Below are positions 17,340-26,724 of a DNA stretch of 64,000 nt, piece by piece. Position 1 is the first letter of the stretch, and every line of letters starts with the position of its first letter. The translations under genes were made by a program, and so were the position numbers. This DNA is from Mameliella sp. MMSF_3455 (GTDB lineage Bacteria; Pseudomonadota; Alphaproteobacteria; Rhodobacterales; Rhodobacteraceae): contig NZ_JASHJL010000003.1 in the NCBI RefSeq assembly GCF_030733205.1, forward strand, positions 166,564 through 230,563, in the 5' to 3' direction. The notes below the pieces were generated by a model, which saw only the letters and a list, made by a program, of their open reading frames with translations, did not search any database and was not told the DNA's origin.

Positions 17340-17852
17340 TCAATTCAGGACAAATTCAAGCACGAGGAGGTCGCGCACCCGGCCTTCGCCGGCCACCAGC
17401 TTGATTCGGCGCAGCATCTGCCCGCGCAGCCGTACAAGGGCGCCCTGCGCCTCGATGTCCTGCGCTTCGAGCGCGCGGAGGTAGCTGTTGAGCACGTCCT
17501 GGATGCGCGGCAAGATCTTTTCGACCTCGCTCTTGTATTCCGACGGCACCTCGAGGCTGGCGCGAAATCGCAGGTGGCTCGCATGGGCGTTTGGTCCCAG
17601 CGAAATCAGCACCGGCGGCACTTCGATGAAACTGACGTCGGGCAAGGCCTTTGTTGCCACATGCGGTTCGCCGTGATCCGCCGGGGCATGTGTTACCGCC
17701 GTCTTGCCTCCGCCGAGGCCAAGCAGACCCGACTGCACCGCGTAAAACCCGCCACCGCCGCCAACAAGCGCAAGCACCAGGCCAATGATCAGCGGCAGTT
17801 TTGACGGCTTCTTGCCGGCAATCTCGTCTCCATCAACGGTGGCGTCAGACAT
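17340..17852 (-). CDS. fliL: Flagellar basal-body-associated protein FliL
   Basis: A 170-residue protein with a short cytoplasmic N terminus, one transmembrane segment (LPLIIGLVLALVGGGGGFYAV, about residues 19-39) and a periplasmic FliL domain (FIEVPPVLISLGPNAHASHLRFRASLEV...ILPRIQDVLNSYLRAL). FliL rings surround stators and help motor output. Length and layout are normal. It is divergent from fliF, with a 116-base intergenic region holding a CtrA-like box. Confidence 0.93.
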   Translation of the reverse strand: MSDATVDGDEIAGKKPSKLPLIIGLVLALVGGGGGFYAVQSGLLGLGGGKTAVTHAPADHGEPHVATKALPDVSFIEVPPVLISLGPNAHASHLRFRASLEVPSEYKSEVEKILPRIQDVLNSYLRALEAQDIEAQGALVRLRGQMLRRIKLVAGEGRVRDLLVLEFVLN

Positions 17853-17897
17853 TCTTTACCTCTTCGTCGGCGATGGGCCCGTTGTAACGAAAAGGGG

Positions 17898-17912
17898 CTA
17901 ACTGATTGTTAA
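17898..17912. promoter_or_regulatory. CtrA-like box between fliL and fliF
   Basis: CTAA-CTGATTG-TTAA, one mismatch from TTAA-N7-TTAA. It is centred in the divergent promoter region of the flagellar operons. In alphaproteobacteria CtrA commonly activates flagellar genes, so the position strengthens the call. Confidence 0.6.
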
Positions 17913-17968
17913 GGCGAATAGGTCAACCTCGGCACAACCGAACAGAATGTTTGGAGCGGAGGTCGGTC

Positions 17969-19588
17969 TTGAATCAGGTACTGTCGAGCTGGAATGCCCT
18001 TGCCGGGCGTCAACGCATGATCGTCATTGGTGCCACGGTGGTGGTGATGCTGGCGGTTCTTGGCCTGACGCGTCTGGCGTCGGCGCCCAACATGGCCCTG
18101 CTTTATGCGGGTCTGGAAAACGATGCTGCGGGTGACGTCGTCAAGGCGCTGGAGGCCCGCGGGGTTCAGTATGACGTGCGCGCCGGGGCGATTTTCGTCC
18201 CCGAGGCAGAGCGCGATGCGCTGCGACTCACTCTTGCCAGCGAAGGACTGCCGGCAAATAGCGGCCAAGGTTACGAGTTGCTGGACGGGCTATCCGGTTT
18301 CGGGACCACCAGCCAGATGTTCGACGCCGCCTACTGGCGCGCCAAAGAGGGTGAATTGGCGCGCACGATCGTCTCGAACCCCCAGATTGCAAGCGCCCGC
18401 GTCCATATCGCCAACTCCAGCGCGAATCCCTTTCAGCGTGACGTGACGCCCACGGCCTCGATTTCCGTGACGACGACCGGCGCGGTGCTGAACGCGGCGC
18501 AGGCGCGGGCGCTGAAATTCCTTGTCGCCTCGGCCGTTCCTGGCCTGGTTCCTGAAAATGTTGCGGTGATCGACGGCAAGGGTGGGCTGATCGGCGCCGA
18601 GGACAAGACCGGCGGCGGCGTGACCGCAGATGACAAGGCCGCCATGCTGCGCGATCGCGTCCAGCGCCTGATGGAGGCCCGCGTCGGATCCGGCAACGCG
18701 GTGGTCGAGGTCAGCGTCGATACGGTCACGGAACTGGAACTGATCCGTCAGCACAGTTTCGATCCCGACGGCCGCGTGATCGTCTCGACCGATACCGAGG
18801 AGCGCACCGATAAGTCGGAAAACCTGGGCGGGGGAGGCGATGTCACCGTGGCGTCGAACCTGCCCGATGGCGGCGCCGGGGGCGGACCGGACCAGTCGAC
18901 CACGGCCAAGTCCGAAACGCGGGAGCGAATCAACTACGAGATCTCCGAAACCACCCGCGAGATCACCCGCCAGCCTGGCGCGATCAAGCGGTTGACCGTC
19001 GCTGTCCTGGTCAACGGCAGTTTTGAGCCGGCAGCCGATGGCACCCAGACATTTGTTCCCCTTCCCGAAACCGAGCTGGAAGCGCTGCGTGACCTCGTAG
19101 CCTCGGCCGTTGGTTTCGACGAGGAACGCGGCGACCAGATCACCCTTCGGTCGATGCCTTTCGAACGGCCGGACGGGCTGGGCACCGGCCCGCTGGAACC
19201 CGGCCTGTTCTCGGGTTCTCTCGACATGATGCGGCTGATCCAGATGGGGGTTCTTGCGGTGGTGGCTCTGATCCTCGGACTTTTTGTTCTGCGTCCCATC
19301 CTGTCGCGGGGTGAGACGGTGACGGCCAGCGCCGGGGCGTTGCCCGCTCCCGGCCTCCCCACTGAAGGCGAGGCACTGGAAGGCGAGATCGAAACCAACG
19401 ACAGTTTCGACAACCTGCCCGTTTTGGCGGACGGCCCGGATTTCAGCTCCATGGGCATGGTCGATTTCGATGCCCCCGCCGAAGAGGATCCCGTGGAGCG
19501 CCTGCGCAATCTGATCGAGGCGCGCAAGACGGAAACCGTCGAGATCCTGCGCAGCTGGCTTGAGGAAGACAAGGAAGACGCGACATGA
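17969..19588 (+). CDS. fliF: Flagellar MS-ring protein FliF
   Basis: A 539-residue MS-ring protein. A TTG start at 17969 is chosen because GGAGG lies 6-7 bases upstream and translation then begins MNQVLSSWNALAGRQRM, a normal FliF opening. The first transmembrane segment is IVIGATVVVMLAVLGLTRL. The YscJ/FliF domain includes LLYAGLENDAAGDVVKALEARG and ASARVHIA. The second transmembrane segment is near residue 430 (LIQMGVLAVVALILGLFVLRPIL), and the acidic C-terminal tail ends EILRSWLEED, the FliG-binding region. It overlaps the next gene by ATGA. Confidence 0.95.
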   Translation: MNQVLSSWNALAGRQRMIVIGATVVVMLAVLGLTRLASAPNMALLYAGLENDAAGDVVKALEARGVQYDVRAGAIFVPEAERDALRLTLASEGLPANSGQGYELLDGLSGFGTTSQMFDAAYWRAKEGELARTIVSNPQIASARVHIANSSANPFQRDVTPTASISVTTTGAVLNAAQARALKFLVASAVPGLVPENVAVIDGKGGLIGAEDKTGGGVTADDKAAMLRDRVQRLMEARVGSGNAVVEVSVDTVTELELIRQHSFDPDGRVIVSTDTEERTDKSENLGGGGDVTVASNLPDGGAGGGPDQSTTAKSETRERINYEISETTREITRQPGAIKRLTVAVLVNGSFEPAADGTQTFVPLPETELEALRDLVASAVGFDEERGDQITLRSMPFERPDGLGTGPLEPGLFSGSLDMMRLIQMGVLAVVALILGLFVLRPILSRGETVTASAGALPAPGLPTEGEALEGEIETNDSFDNLPVLADGPDFSSMGMVDFDAPAEEDPVERLRNLIEARKTETVEILRSWLEEDKEDAT

Positions 19589-20208
19589 GCGCGATTGCGG
19601 AGCTTCTCGAGGATTTCGGCGCCAAGGCCAAGGCGGCAGCGCCCGCCGCGCCGCAGGAATCAACCGAACCGCAGATCACCGAAGCCGAGATCGAAGGGCA
19701 GAAACTCGAAGCTTTCGAGAAAGGTTATCGCGCTGGCTGGGACGATTCGGTCAAGGCGCAGTCCGACGACCGCACGCGGATATCCAGCGCCCTGGGCCAG
19801 CATCTCCAGGACCTGAGTTTCACGTATCATGAGGCCTATACCCAGGTCATGAACGCGGTGACGCCGCTGCTGGACGAGATGGTGCGCTCGCTTTTGCCGG
19901 AAATGGCCCGGCAGACACTGGGCCATCATATCGTCCAGCAACTGCAAGCCATGAGCCTCGAGATTGGCAGGATGGATGTCGAGATCGCGGTGCACCCGGA
20001 TCGGGTCGAGGCGGTCAAGCCGCTGCTCGATCAGGACTTCGGGTTTCCGATCCGCCTGAGCCCGGACGATTCGCTGGCCGAGGAACAGGCCGACATCCGT
20101 TTTGGCGCAACCGAACGCCAGATCGACCTGAGCGATCTTGCCGCCTCGCTGGCCGAGGCCGTGGCGGGTTTTGCACATGACAACCAGAGGAAAATGAAAC
20201 ATGGATAG
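19585..20208 (+). CDS. FliH-like flagellar assembly protein
   Basis: A 207-residue protein lying where fliH is expected, between fliF and fliN. It has an acidic N terminus, the FEKGYRAGWDD segment typical of FliH/YscL-like proteins, a helical middle and a compact C-terminal domain (MDVEIAVHPDRVEAVKPLLDQ...DIRFGATERQIDLSDLAASL). FliH normally tethers and inhibits the FliI export ATPase; no fliI is in this window. It overlaps fliF by four bases and fliN by eight, so translation is coupled on both sides. Sequence similarity to classical FliH is weak, so the name relies partly on context. Confidence 0.78.
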   Translation: MSAIAELLEDFGAKAKAAAPAAPQESTEPQITEAEIEGQKLEAFEKGYRAGWDDSVKAQSDDRTRISSALGQHLQDLSFTYHEAYTQVMNAVTPLLDEMVRSLLPEMARQTLGHHIVQQLQAMSLEIGRMDVEIAVHPDRVEAVKPLLDQDFGFPIRLSPDDSLAEEQADIRFGATERQIDLSDLAASLAEAVAGFAHDNQRKMKHG

Positions 20209-20488
20209 CGCGCAGACCGCCGCCCGCAGCGATCAGGGCACGCCCTTTACCTCGGTCCCGATCGAGATCACGGTTTCCGTGGGTCGCGCGCGCCCGCTGG
20301 TGCGCGAACTCCTGCAACTGAACGAAGGCTCCGTTCTGACGCTGGACAAGCAGCTCGACGATCCGGTCGAACTCTATGTCGGGGAAAAGCTGATCGCCAT
20401 CGGCGTGCTTGAGGTCGTCGACGGCGATGGATCCGGCCAGTTGGCGGTTCGGATCACCGAAGTGGTCGACCTTCAGTCGCCGGCCTGA
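20201..20488 (+). CDS. fliN: Flagellar motor switch protein FliN
   Basis: A 95-residue protein made almost only of the SpoA/FliN domain: PIEITVSVGRARPLVRELLQLNEGSVLTLDKQLDDPVELYVGEKLIAIGVLEVVDG. The pattern VGRAR...LLxLxxGSVLxLD is diagnostic. FliN forms the C-ring base and docks the export apparatus. The length is that of the short FliN form without an N-terminal extension. It begins inside the end of the FliH-like gene and is followed four bases later by fliP. Confidence 0.95.
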   Translation: MDSAQTAARSDQGTPFTSVPIEITVSVGRARPLVRELLQLNEGSVLTLDKQLDDPVELYVGEKLIAIGVLEVVDGDGSGQLAVRITEVVDLQSPA

Positions 20489-20491
20489 GCG

Positions 20492-21217
20492 ATGCGTATC
20501 CTCCTGCCGGTGCTGGCGCTTTGCCTGTTGTGGCCGGGCATGGCCAGCGCCCAGTCCATCGCAATCGACATGGGCGATGGCGGGTCGGTCACGGCCACGT
20601 CGATCCAGCTGATCGCACTGATCACCCTGCTGAGCCTGGCGCCGGGCCTTGCCATCATGGTGACCTGCTTTCCCTTCATGGTGACGGTCCTAGCGATTCT
20701 GCGTCAGGCCGTGGGTCTGCAGCAATCACCACCCAACATGCTGATCGTCAGCCTGGCGCTGTTCCTGACCTATTTCGTGATGGAACCAGTCTTCAAAGAA
20801 GCTTGGGAAACGGGCGTCCAGCCCTTGCTGGAGGAACAGATAGAGGTCGAGGAGGCCGCGGTTCTGGCCATTGAACCCTTCCGCGACTTCATGGCAGGCC
20901 GCGCCGATCCGGATACCTATCGTGCAATGGCCGACCTTCGCCCGGACGCGGTCGAGACCGCCCTTTCGCCCGAGGCACCCCTGTCCGTTCTGGTGCCAAG
21001 TTTCATGCTCTCCGAGGTGGCGCGGGCATTCCAGGTGGGCTTCCTGATCTTCCTGCCGTTCCTGATCATCGACCTCGTCGTTGCCGCCGTATTGATGTCG
21101 ATGGGCATGATGATGGTGCCGCCAGCCATCGTGTCGCTGCCTTTCAAGCTGGCCTTCTTCGTCTTGGCGGATGGTTGGGCGCTGCTCGCCGGAAGCCTGG
21201 TTCGCGGATATTTTTAG
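20492..21217 (+). CDS. fliP: Flagellar type III export protein FliP
   Basis: A 241-residue core export-gate subunit. It has a cleavable signal-like N terminus (LLPVLALCLLWPGMASAQS), then hydrophobic helices with the family signatures PFMVTVLAILRQAVGLQQSPPNMLIVSLALFLTYFVM and FQVGFLIFLPFLIIDLVVAAVLMSMGMMMVPP. Five FliP subunits form the export pore with FliQ and FliR, which are not in the window. It is the last recognised flagellar gene of this rightward operon. Confidence 0.97.
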   Translation: MRILLPVLALCLLWPGMASAQSIAIDMGDGGSVTATSIQLIALITLLSLAPGLAIMVTCFPFMVTVLAILRQAVGLQQSPPNMLIVSLALFLTYFVMEPVFKEAWETGVQPLLEEQIEVEEAAVLAIEPFRDFMAGRADPDTYRAMADLRPDAVETALSPEAPLSVLVPSFMLSEVARAFQVGFLIFLPFLIIDLVVAAVLMSMGMMMVPPAIVSLPFKLAFFVLADGWALLAGSLVRGYF

Positions 21218-21247
21218 GCGTCATTTAGGTTAACGGGATTAAGGTTA

Positions 21248-21427
21248 ATGCGGCCAAGGTTGGTGAAGCAGTGGCTGATCATGGCTGGCGCGATGAGGGC
21301 CGGTCGAAGGGCAGATGAGCCGTCGGCGGGCGGCGGCGACACCGGCATGCGGGAAGTCGCAGCAATGCTCGGCTGGCCGCAAGACGATCCCCGCCGCCGT
21401 TCCATGCTGCCCAAGCCGCAGGTCTAG
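21248..21427 (+). CDS. Possible 59-residue small protein after fliP
   Basis: An open frame from ATG 21248 to TAG 21425-21427, beginning MRPRLVKQWLIMAGAM and ending DDPRRRSMLPKPQV. AAGG lies just before the start. It is basic, without a clear membrane segment, and its GC3 bias looks coding-like in this frame. It is not recognised. It sits between fliP and the convergent aldose epimerase, in a gap otherwise without a gene. Three TTAA tetramers (21230, 21239, 21245) lie in the 20 bases before it. Evidence for expression is only the frame and position. Confidence 0.35.
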   Translation: MRPRLVKQWLIMAGAMRAGRRADEPSAGGGDTGMREVAAMLGWPQDDPRRRSMLPKPQV

Positions 21428-21480
21428 AGGACAAAAGGGCAGCCGGGGGTCCGTCGGGCAGTCGATCCTGTGCCCGCGAG

Positions 21481-22434
21481 TCAGCCCCGGGAGATCTCGA
21501 TCCGTGTTACCTGTCGATAAGGCTTGTCCGGTGACACCAGGATCGAACCGAAGCCCGGCGTGTTGAGCGCATTCGGAAACGCTTGTGCCTCCAGGCAGAT
21601 GCCGGCGAAATTCCCGTGTTCCACCCCCGGCCAGGGCGAGGCATACGGTTCGAGGAAGCCGCAGGTGTAGACCTGCAGCCCCGGTTGATCCGTCCAGAGC
21701 CGCAGGCGCATCCCGTCCGGCGACAGCAGTTCCGCAGCCGGTCCCTCGGTTTCATCCAGCGCAAAGTTCAGGTCATAGCCCTCGCCGTCAGGATCGGCTG
21801 TGTCGATCCGTCTTGGCTCTCGATAGTCAAACCGGGTGCCATCGACGGCGGGTTGCTCTCCGGTGGGGATCAGGTCGGGACCGGTCGGGGTATAGGTCGA
21901 GGCCGCAAGCCGCAGGGTATGGTCGCGCACCGTCCCCGAGCCCATCAGGTTGAAATAGAGATGCTGGGCCAGGTTCACCGGGGTAACCCGGTCGGGCACC
22001 GCCGTCATCTCCCAGGTCAGGGTTGCCCCCTCCAGCGAAAGGCGGACCTCGAAATCGACGGCGCCGGGATAGCCCTGGTCAAGGTGCGGCGAATGCAGGC
22101 TCAGGCGCACCGCGCGCGGGCCTTCCGGCTCCATCTGCCAGTTCCGCTTGCCCAGGCCCATCGGCCCGCCGTGCAGATGATGCGGACCATTGCCAAGGTC
22201 CAGCTGCCACGTCTCGCCATCGAGGGCAAAGCGCCCCTCTGCCGTGCGGTTCGCGACCCGGCCCACGACCATACCCATCGACGTGGGGTTTTCGCGGTAA
22301 GCCTCGGGATCGTCATAGCCCAAGACAACGCGGCGCCCGGCCACCTGCCAGTCCTGCACCGCGCAGCCCATCGAAAGCACCGTGACCTGCGTGTCGCCAT
22401 CGCTGAGCACATGGCTGGAAATCGGATCTGTCAT
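21481..22434 (-). CDS. galM: Aldose 1-epimerase
   Basis: A 317-residue mutarotase of the GalM beta-sandwich fold that interconverts alpha and beta anomers of sugars. Landmarks are VVGRVANRTAEGRFALDG, HHLHGGPMGLGKRNW, the catalytic His in NLAQHLYFNL, and the catalytic Glu in ICLEAQAFPNALNTPGF. Full length and cytoplasmic. The 5' region has TGCTAG (22460-22465) 26 bases upstream, and a CCCCG-CGA-CGGGG hairpin that touches the GGGGAGGA ribosome-binding site. No sugar operon surrounds it. Confidence 0.95.
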   Translation of the reverse strand: MTDPISSHVLSDGDTQVTVLSMGCAVQDWQVAGRRVVLGYDDPEAYRENPTSMGMVVGRVANRTAEGRFALDGETWQLDLGNGPHHLHGGPMGLGKRNWQMEPEGPRAVRLSLHSPHLDQGYPGAVDFEVRLSLEGATLTWEMTAVPDRVTPVNLAQHLYFNLMGSGTVRDHTLRLAASTYTPTGPDLIPTGEQPAVDGTRFDYREPRRIDTADPDGEGYDLNFALDETEGPAAELLSPDGMRLRLWTDQPGLQVYTCGFLEPYASPWPGVEHGNFAGICLEAQAFPNALNTPGFGSILVSPDKPYRQVTRIEISRG

Positions 22435-22491
22435 CTGTGTCCTCCCCGTCGCGGGGAAGCTAGCAGCGTGGCGGAGGAGTTCCCAGCCCGG

Positions 22492-23412
22492 TCAATCCTC
22501 GTCGGTGATGTCCGCGTGCAGGTGCCGCTCGCCGCGCGCCCTTGCTAGGGCAATCTGTTTCTGTCGCTCGCGGAACCGGGCCTTGTCCTCGTCCGAAGTC
22601 TCGTCGATGCAGAGATGACAAGAGACGCCGTGTTCATATTCGGGGCGCGCGCGGTCGGCGGGCAAAATCGGGCGGCGGCAGGCATGGCACAGGTCATGCG
22701 GACCCTCGCGCAGCCCGTGTTCGACCGACACCCGCCCGTCGAAGACGAAACAGGCGCCGCGCCATGTGCTGTCCTCCTCCGGGACCTCCTCAAGGTATTT
22801 CAGGATCCCGCCCTTGAGGTGATAGACGTCCTCGATGCCCTGGCTCAGTAGATAGTTCGTGGATTTCTCGCAGCGGATGCCGCCGGTGCAGAACATGGCG
22901 ATCCGCTTGTTGTGAAAGCGATCCTTGTTGGCTTCCCACCAGGCGGGAAAGTCGCGAAAGCTGTCGGTTTGCGGGTCCACGGCGCCCTCGAAGGTGCCGA
23001 TGGCCACCTCGTAATCGTTGCGCGTGTCGATCACGGCCACATCCGGCGACCGGATCAGCTCGTTCCACTCGGCAGGTTCGACATAGTGGCCGACACGCGC
23101 GCGGGGATCGACGTCGGGCTGACCCATCGTGACGATCTCTTTCTTCAGCCGCACCTTCATGCGGGCAAAGGGACGCTCGGCGGCTTTGGACAGCTTCCAT
23201 TCTAGGTCGGCGCAGCCGGGCAAGGCGCGGATATGCGCCAGCACCGCTTCGATCCCCGCCTCGGGTCCGGCGATGGTGCCGTTGATCCCCTCGTGGGCCA
23301 GCAGCAGCGTGCCGGTGATCCTTTGCGCGCGGCAGATGTCCATCAACGGATCACGCAGCGCGGCAGGATCGTCGAAGCGGGTGAAGTGATAGAGGGCGCA
23401 GACAGTGAACAT
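22492..23412 (-). CDS. trhO: tRNA uridine(34) hydroxylase TrhO (rhodanese-related)
   Basis: A 306-residue protein of the YceA/TrhO family. The N-terminal UPF0176 acylphosphatase-like domain contains [14 protein letters not shown]. The central rhodanese domain contains [23 protein letters not shown], and its active-site Cys is in [12 protein letters not shown]. The C-terminal part has paired cysteines (CHACRRP and CHLC) that may bind zinc. TrhO hydroxylates U34 of some tRNAs with oxygen, the first step to 5-methoxyuridine-type wobble modifications. Full length, and followed on the same strand by galM. Confidence 0.95.
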   Translation of the reverse strand: MFTVCALYHFTRFDDPAALRDPLMDICRAQRITGTLLLAHEGINGTIAGPEAGIEAVLAHIRALPGCADLEWKLSKAAERPFARMKVRLKKEIVTMGQPDVDPRARVGHYVEPAEWNELIRSPDVAVIDTRNDYEVAIGTFEGAVDPQTDSFRDFPAWWEANKDRFHNKRIAMFCTGGIRCEKSTNYLLSQGIEDVYHLKGGILKYLEEVPEEDSTWRGACFVFDGRVSVEHGLREGPHDLCHACRRPILPADRARPEYEHGVSCHLCIDETSDEDKARFRERQKQIALARARGERHLHADITDED

Positions 23413-23451
23413 GGGATTTCGATACGCAGGCGGCGAAGGGGCGTCCAGCGG

Positions 23452-24669
23452 CTATTCTGCCGCAATGGCGAGGCCGTGCACAACAGCGGTGAAAACTTCG
23501 CTGGCGACAGGCCGTGCATTCGGCAGAGCGCGTGCCATGGCGTGACGGACGGCGCGCAGCAGGCTGGAGCCGCCGACATAGACCACCTGGTCGACCTTGT
23601 CCGGCGCGCAACCCGCCATGCGCAGGGTGTCGAGGGCACAGTTGGCGATCTCTTCGCCGTAGCCGGTCAGGGCGGCAGTCAGTGCCTCGGTCTTCAGCGT
23701 TACGGAAAGCCCGCGTTCGACCACACCCAGTGCGATTTCGCCCGCCTCGGCGCCATTGGCCGCGATCTTTCCGGCCTCGACCGCATAGGCGATGTCATGG
23801 CCAAGGTGGGATTCCAGCACGTCGGCCAACCGTTCGAAACAGCGCGGTTCCGGCGCAAGGCGGATCCATTTCTGCACTTCGCGCAACTGCCCGGCATCGT
23901 AGACAAAGGGGATCTTTTCCCAGCTGGCGAGGTCATGGAACAGCGCGCGCGGCGCGGTATGGGTGGCGCTGCCCAGCTCGGCACCGATCTGGGCACCGTA
24001 GCCCAGCAGGGGCATGACGTGTCCAAGGCTGAGCGCCTTGTCGAAATCCGTCCCACCCAGCCGGATGCCGCCGCTGGCCAGAACGCGGGTCTGCCCGCCG
24101 CCGCGCTCGCAAAGCGTGAAATCCGAGGTGCCGCCGCCGATGTCGACGATCAGCATCCGCCCCGTGCCGTCCACCGCATGGGCCGCGGCCTCGGGTTCCG
24201 CCAGGAAATCGACGGACTTGAACCCGGCAAGGTGGTAGGCCTCGGTCAGGTCGGCCAGCGCCTGCGCGTCACGCTCGGTCGAGGCCGAGTGGAAGTGCAC
24301 CGGGCGGCCGGACAGGGCCGTGTCGAAAGACATGCCGGTATGCGCCTCGGCGCGGTCGCGGATCTCGGACAGAAAGCGCGCGATGACCTCGATCAGGGTC
24401 AGGCGTTCGTTCAGCACGCGGCGGGGCTCGCGCGCCAGCGGCGTGCCCAGGATGCTTTTCAGCGCGCGCATGAACCGGCCTTCGGCGCCGTCCATCATCG
24501 CGCGGGCGGCGCGGCTGCCATAAAGGTATTTCCGTTCCGCGAAATCGACAAAGATCGCCGTGGGCAGCGTTTGTTCGCCGGGTTCCAGCGGGATCGCGTA
24601 GGGGCGCCCACCCGCCATGACGGCGGCCCCCGTGTTGGACGTGCCGAAATCCACGCCAAGCCGTGCCAT
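23452..24669 (-). CDS. Hsp70-family protein (YegD-like chaperone homologue)
   Basis: A 405-residue actin-fold ATPase without the DnaK substrate-binding domain. Phosphate-1 loop LGVDFGTSNTGAAV, phosphate-2 region MLIVDIGGGTSDFTL, and adenosine motif QVVYVGGSSLLRAV. This single-domain form is that of E. coli YegD. The start at 24669 has AGGAG 9 bases upstream and MARLGVDFGTSN as the first residues; an upstream in-frame extension is rejected. TGCTAG (24702-24707) lies 33 bases upstream. The function of YegD-like proteins is not well defined. It is divergent from pncA. Confidence 0.92.
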   Translation of the reverse strand: MARLGVDFGTSNTGAAVMAGGRPYAIPLEPGEQTLPTAIFVDFAERKYLYGSRAARAMMDGAEGRFMRALKSILGTPLAREPRRVLNERLTLIEVIARFLSEIRDRAEAHTGMSFDTALSGRPVHFHSASTERDAQALADLTEAYHLAGFKSVDFLAEPEAAAHAVDGTGRMLIVDIGGGTSDFTLCERGGGQTRVLASGGIRLGGTDFDKALSLGHVMPLLGYGAQIGAELGSATHTAPRALFHDLASWEKIPFVYDAGQLREVQKWIRLAPEPRCFERLADVLESHLGHDIAYAVEAGKIAANGAEAGEIALGVVERGLSVTLKTEALTAALTGYGEEIANCALDTLRMAGCAPDKVDQVVYVGGSSLLRAVRHAMARALPNARPVASEVFTAVVHGLAIAAE

Positions 24670-24778
24670 GTCAGAATCTCCTGTCCGGAAGGGCGCCACG
24701 CCTAGCAGTGCCCGCGCGGCATGGCAATTCCCGAACGCGCTGCCTATGCTGCCCCAAGACGCAAACGGGAGATGGCCC

Positions 24779-25372
24779 ATGCACGCCCTGATCGTGATCG
24801 ACGTTCAGAACGATTTCTGCCCCGGCGGGGCATTGGCGGTAGAGCGCGGAGACGAGATCGTGCAGCCGATCAACGCGCTGATGGCCGAGTTCGACGCCGT
24901 GGTGCTGACGCAGGATTGGCACCCGGCCGGGCATTCTTCCTTTGCCTCGACTCATGAGGGCAAGGCGCCCTTTGACATGGTCGAGATGCCCTATGGACCG
25001 CAGGTCCTGTGGCCCGATCACTGCATCCAGGGGTCGCCCGGTGCAAATTTCCACACCGAGCTGGAGGTGGACCGCGCCGACCTGATCATCCGCAAGGGCT
25101 TTCGTCCCGCGATCGACAGCTATTCGGCCTTTTTCGAGAACGACCACAAGACCCCCACGGGGCTGGAGGGCTACCTGCGCACGCGGGGCATCGACAGGCT
25201 GACGATGGTCGGGCTGGCGACGGATTTCTGCGTGAATTTCTCTGCCGTGGATGCCGCGAAACTGGGATTTGCCGTGACCGTGCGGCAGGATCTGTGCCGG
25301 GGCATCGACCTTGATGGATCGCTGGCGGCGGCACTGGGCGGGATGAAAGAGGCGGGTGTCACGCTTGCGTGA
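24779..25372 (+). CDS. pncA: Nicotinamidase
   Basis: A 197-residue amidohydrolase converting nicotinamide to nicotinate in NAD salvage. The catalytic triad is visible as D8 (VIDVQNDF), K106 (IIRKGF) and C151 (ATDFCVN). The metal ligands D46, H48 and H52 lie in QDWHPAGH. GGGAG precedes the ATG at 24779. It is followed 49 bases later by pncB, the next enzyme of the pathway. Longer upstream frames lie in the divergent Hsp70 gene and are rejected. Confidence 0.96.
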   Translation: MHALIVIDVQNDFCPGGALAVERGDEIVQPINALMAEFDAVVLTQDWHPAGHSSFASTHEGKAPFDMVEMPYGPQVLWPDHCIQGSPGANFHTELEVDRADLIIRKGFRPAIDSYSAFFENDHKTPTGLEGYLRTRGIDRLTMVGLATDFCVNFSAVDAAKLGFAVTVRQDLCRGIDLDGSLAAALGGMKEAGVTLA

Positions 25373-25421
25373 GGCCGCCGCATCGGATTTACCCTGAGCG
25401 CTGACGCGACGGAGGACGGGC

Positions 25422-26714
25422 ATGGTCGACATCGCCACACGGGTCTGGAATCACAAGTGGAAGATCGATCCGATCGTCCGCTCCCTGATCGATACGGATT
25501 TCTACAAACTGCTGATGTGCCAGTCGGTGTTCCGCAACAAGCGCGACACCCAGGTGACATTCTCGCTGATCAACCGGTCCACCCAGGTGCCGCTGGCGGA
25601 ACTGATCGACGAGGGCGAACTGCGCGAACAGTTGGATCATATCCGGTCGCTCAGCCTGACACGGGGCGAAAGCACCTGGATGCGCGGCAACACCTTCTAC
25701 GGCAAGCGCCAGATGTTCACGCCCGAGTTCATGGACTGGTTCGAAAACCTGCGCCTGCCGCCCTACCACCTGGAACGGGTGGGCGATCAGTACGAGCTGA
25801 CCTTCGAAGGCAAATGGCCCGAGGTCATGCTGTGGGAAATTCCCGCGCTGGCGGTGCTGATGGAACTGCGCGGACGCGCCGTGCTGCACGACATGGGGCG
25901 GTTCGAGCTTCAGGTGCTATATGCGCGGGCGATGACAAAGCTGTGGCAGAAGGTCGAGCACCTGCGACAGGTGCCGGAACTGCGCATCGCCGATTTCGGC
26001 ACCCGGCGGCGGCATTCCTTCCTCTGGCAGGACTGGTGCGTGCAGGCCATGCTGGAGGGGCTGGGGCCCAGTTTCGTGGGCACCTCCAATTGCCTGATCG
26101 CCAAGAACCGCGATCTGGAGGCAATCGGAACCAACGCGCATGAACTGCCGATGGTCTATGCCGCCCTGGCCGGAGACGACGCCGAATTGGCGCGGGCGCC
26201 CTACGACGTGCTGGCCGACTGGCACGAGGAGCACGAAGGGAACCTGCGGATCATCTTGCCGGACACCTACGGCACCGAGGGGTTCCTGAAACGCGCGCCC
26301 GACTGGCTGGCGGGCTGGACAGGCATCCGCATCGACAGCGGCGATCCGGTTGCGGGCGCCGAGGTGGCCATCGACTGGTGGAAAAGCCGGGGTGAGGATC
26401 CGCGCAGCAAGCTCATCATCTTCTCGGACGGGCTGGATGAGACCAAGATACTGGAACTCTACCGGCAATTCACCGGGCGGGTCCGCGTGTCCTTTGGCTG
26501 GGGCACCCTTTTGACCAATGATTTCCGTGGACTGGTCGAGGACGACCGGCTGTCGCCCTTCAGCCTGGTCTGCAAGGCGGTCAGCGCGGATGGCAGGCCG
26601 ACGGTGAAACTGTCGGACAACCCCAACAAGGCGATGGGCCCGGCGAATGAAATCGCGCGCTACAAGCGGGTCTTTGGCGTGGGTGATCAGGAGGCGATGG
26701 AAGTCGTCGTCTGA
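25422..26714 (+). CDS. pncB: Nicotinate phosphoribosyltransferase
   Basis: A 430-residue enzyme that makes nicotinate mononucleotide from nicotinate and PRPP with ATP hydrolysis. Landmarks are the N-terminal [16 protein letters not shown], the regulatory-histidine region [13 protein letters not shown], the [11 protein letters not shown] segment, and the phosphate-binding [13 protein letters not shown]. Full length. With pncA it forms a two-gene salvage operon from nicotinamide to NaMN. Confidence 0.96.
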   Translation: MVDIATRVWNHKWKIDPIVRSLIDTDFYKLLMCQSVFRNKRDTQVTFSLINRSTQVPLAELIDEGELREQLDHIRSLSLTRGESTWMRGNTFYGKRQMFTPEFMDWFENLRLPPYHLERVGDQYELTFEGKWPEVMLWEIPALAVLMELRGRAVLHDMGRFELQVLYARAMTKLWQKVEHLRQVPELRIADFGTRRRHSFLWQDWCVQAMLEGLGPSFVGTSNCLIAKNRDLEAIGTNAHELPMVYAALAGDDAELARAPYDVLADWHEEHEGNLRIILPDTYGTEGFLKRAPDWLAGWTGIRIDSGDPVAGAEVAIDWWKSRGEDPRSKLIIFSDGLDETKILELYRQFTGRVRVSFGWGTLLTNDFRGLVEDDRLSPFSLVCKAVSADGRPTVKLSDNPNKAMGPANEIARYKRVFGVGDQEAMEVVV

Positions 26715-26724
26715 CGGGGACTGT

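Noticed and set aside
21230..21248. CtrA site made from three TTAA tetramers after fliP
   Set aside because: The spacings are 5 and 2 bases, not the 7 required between TTAA halves.
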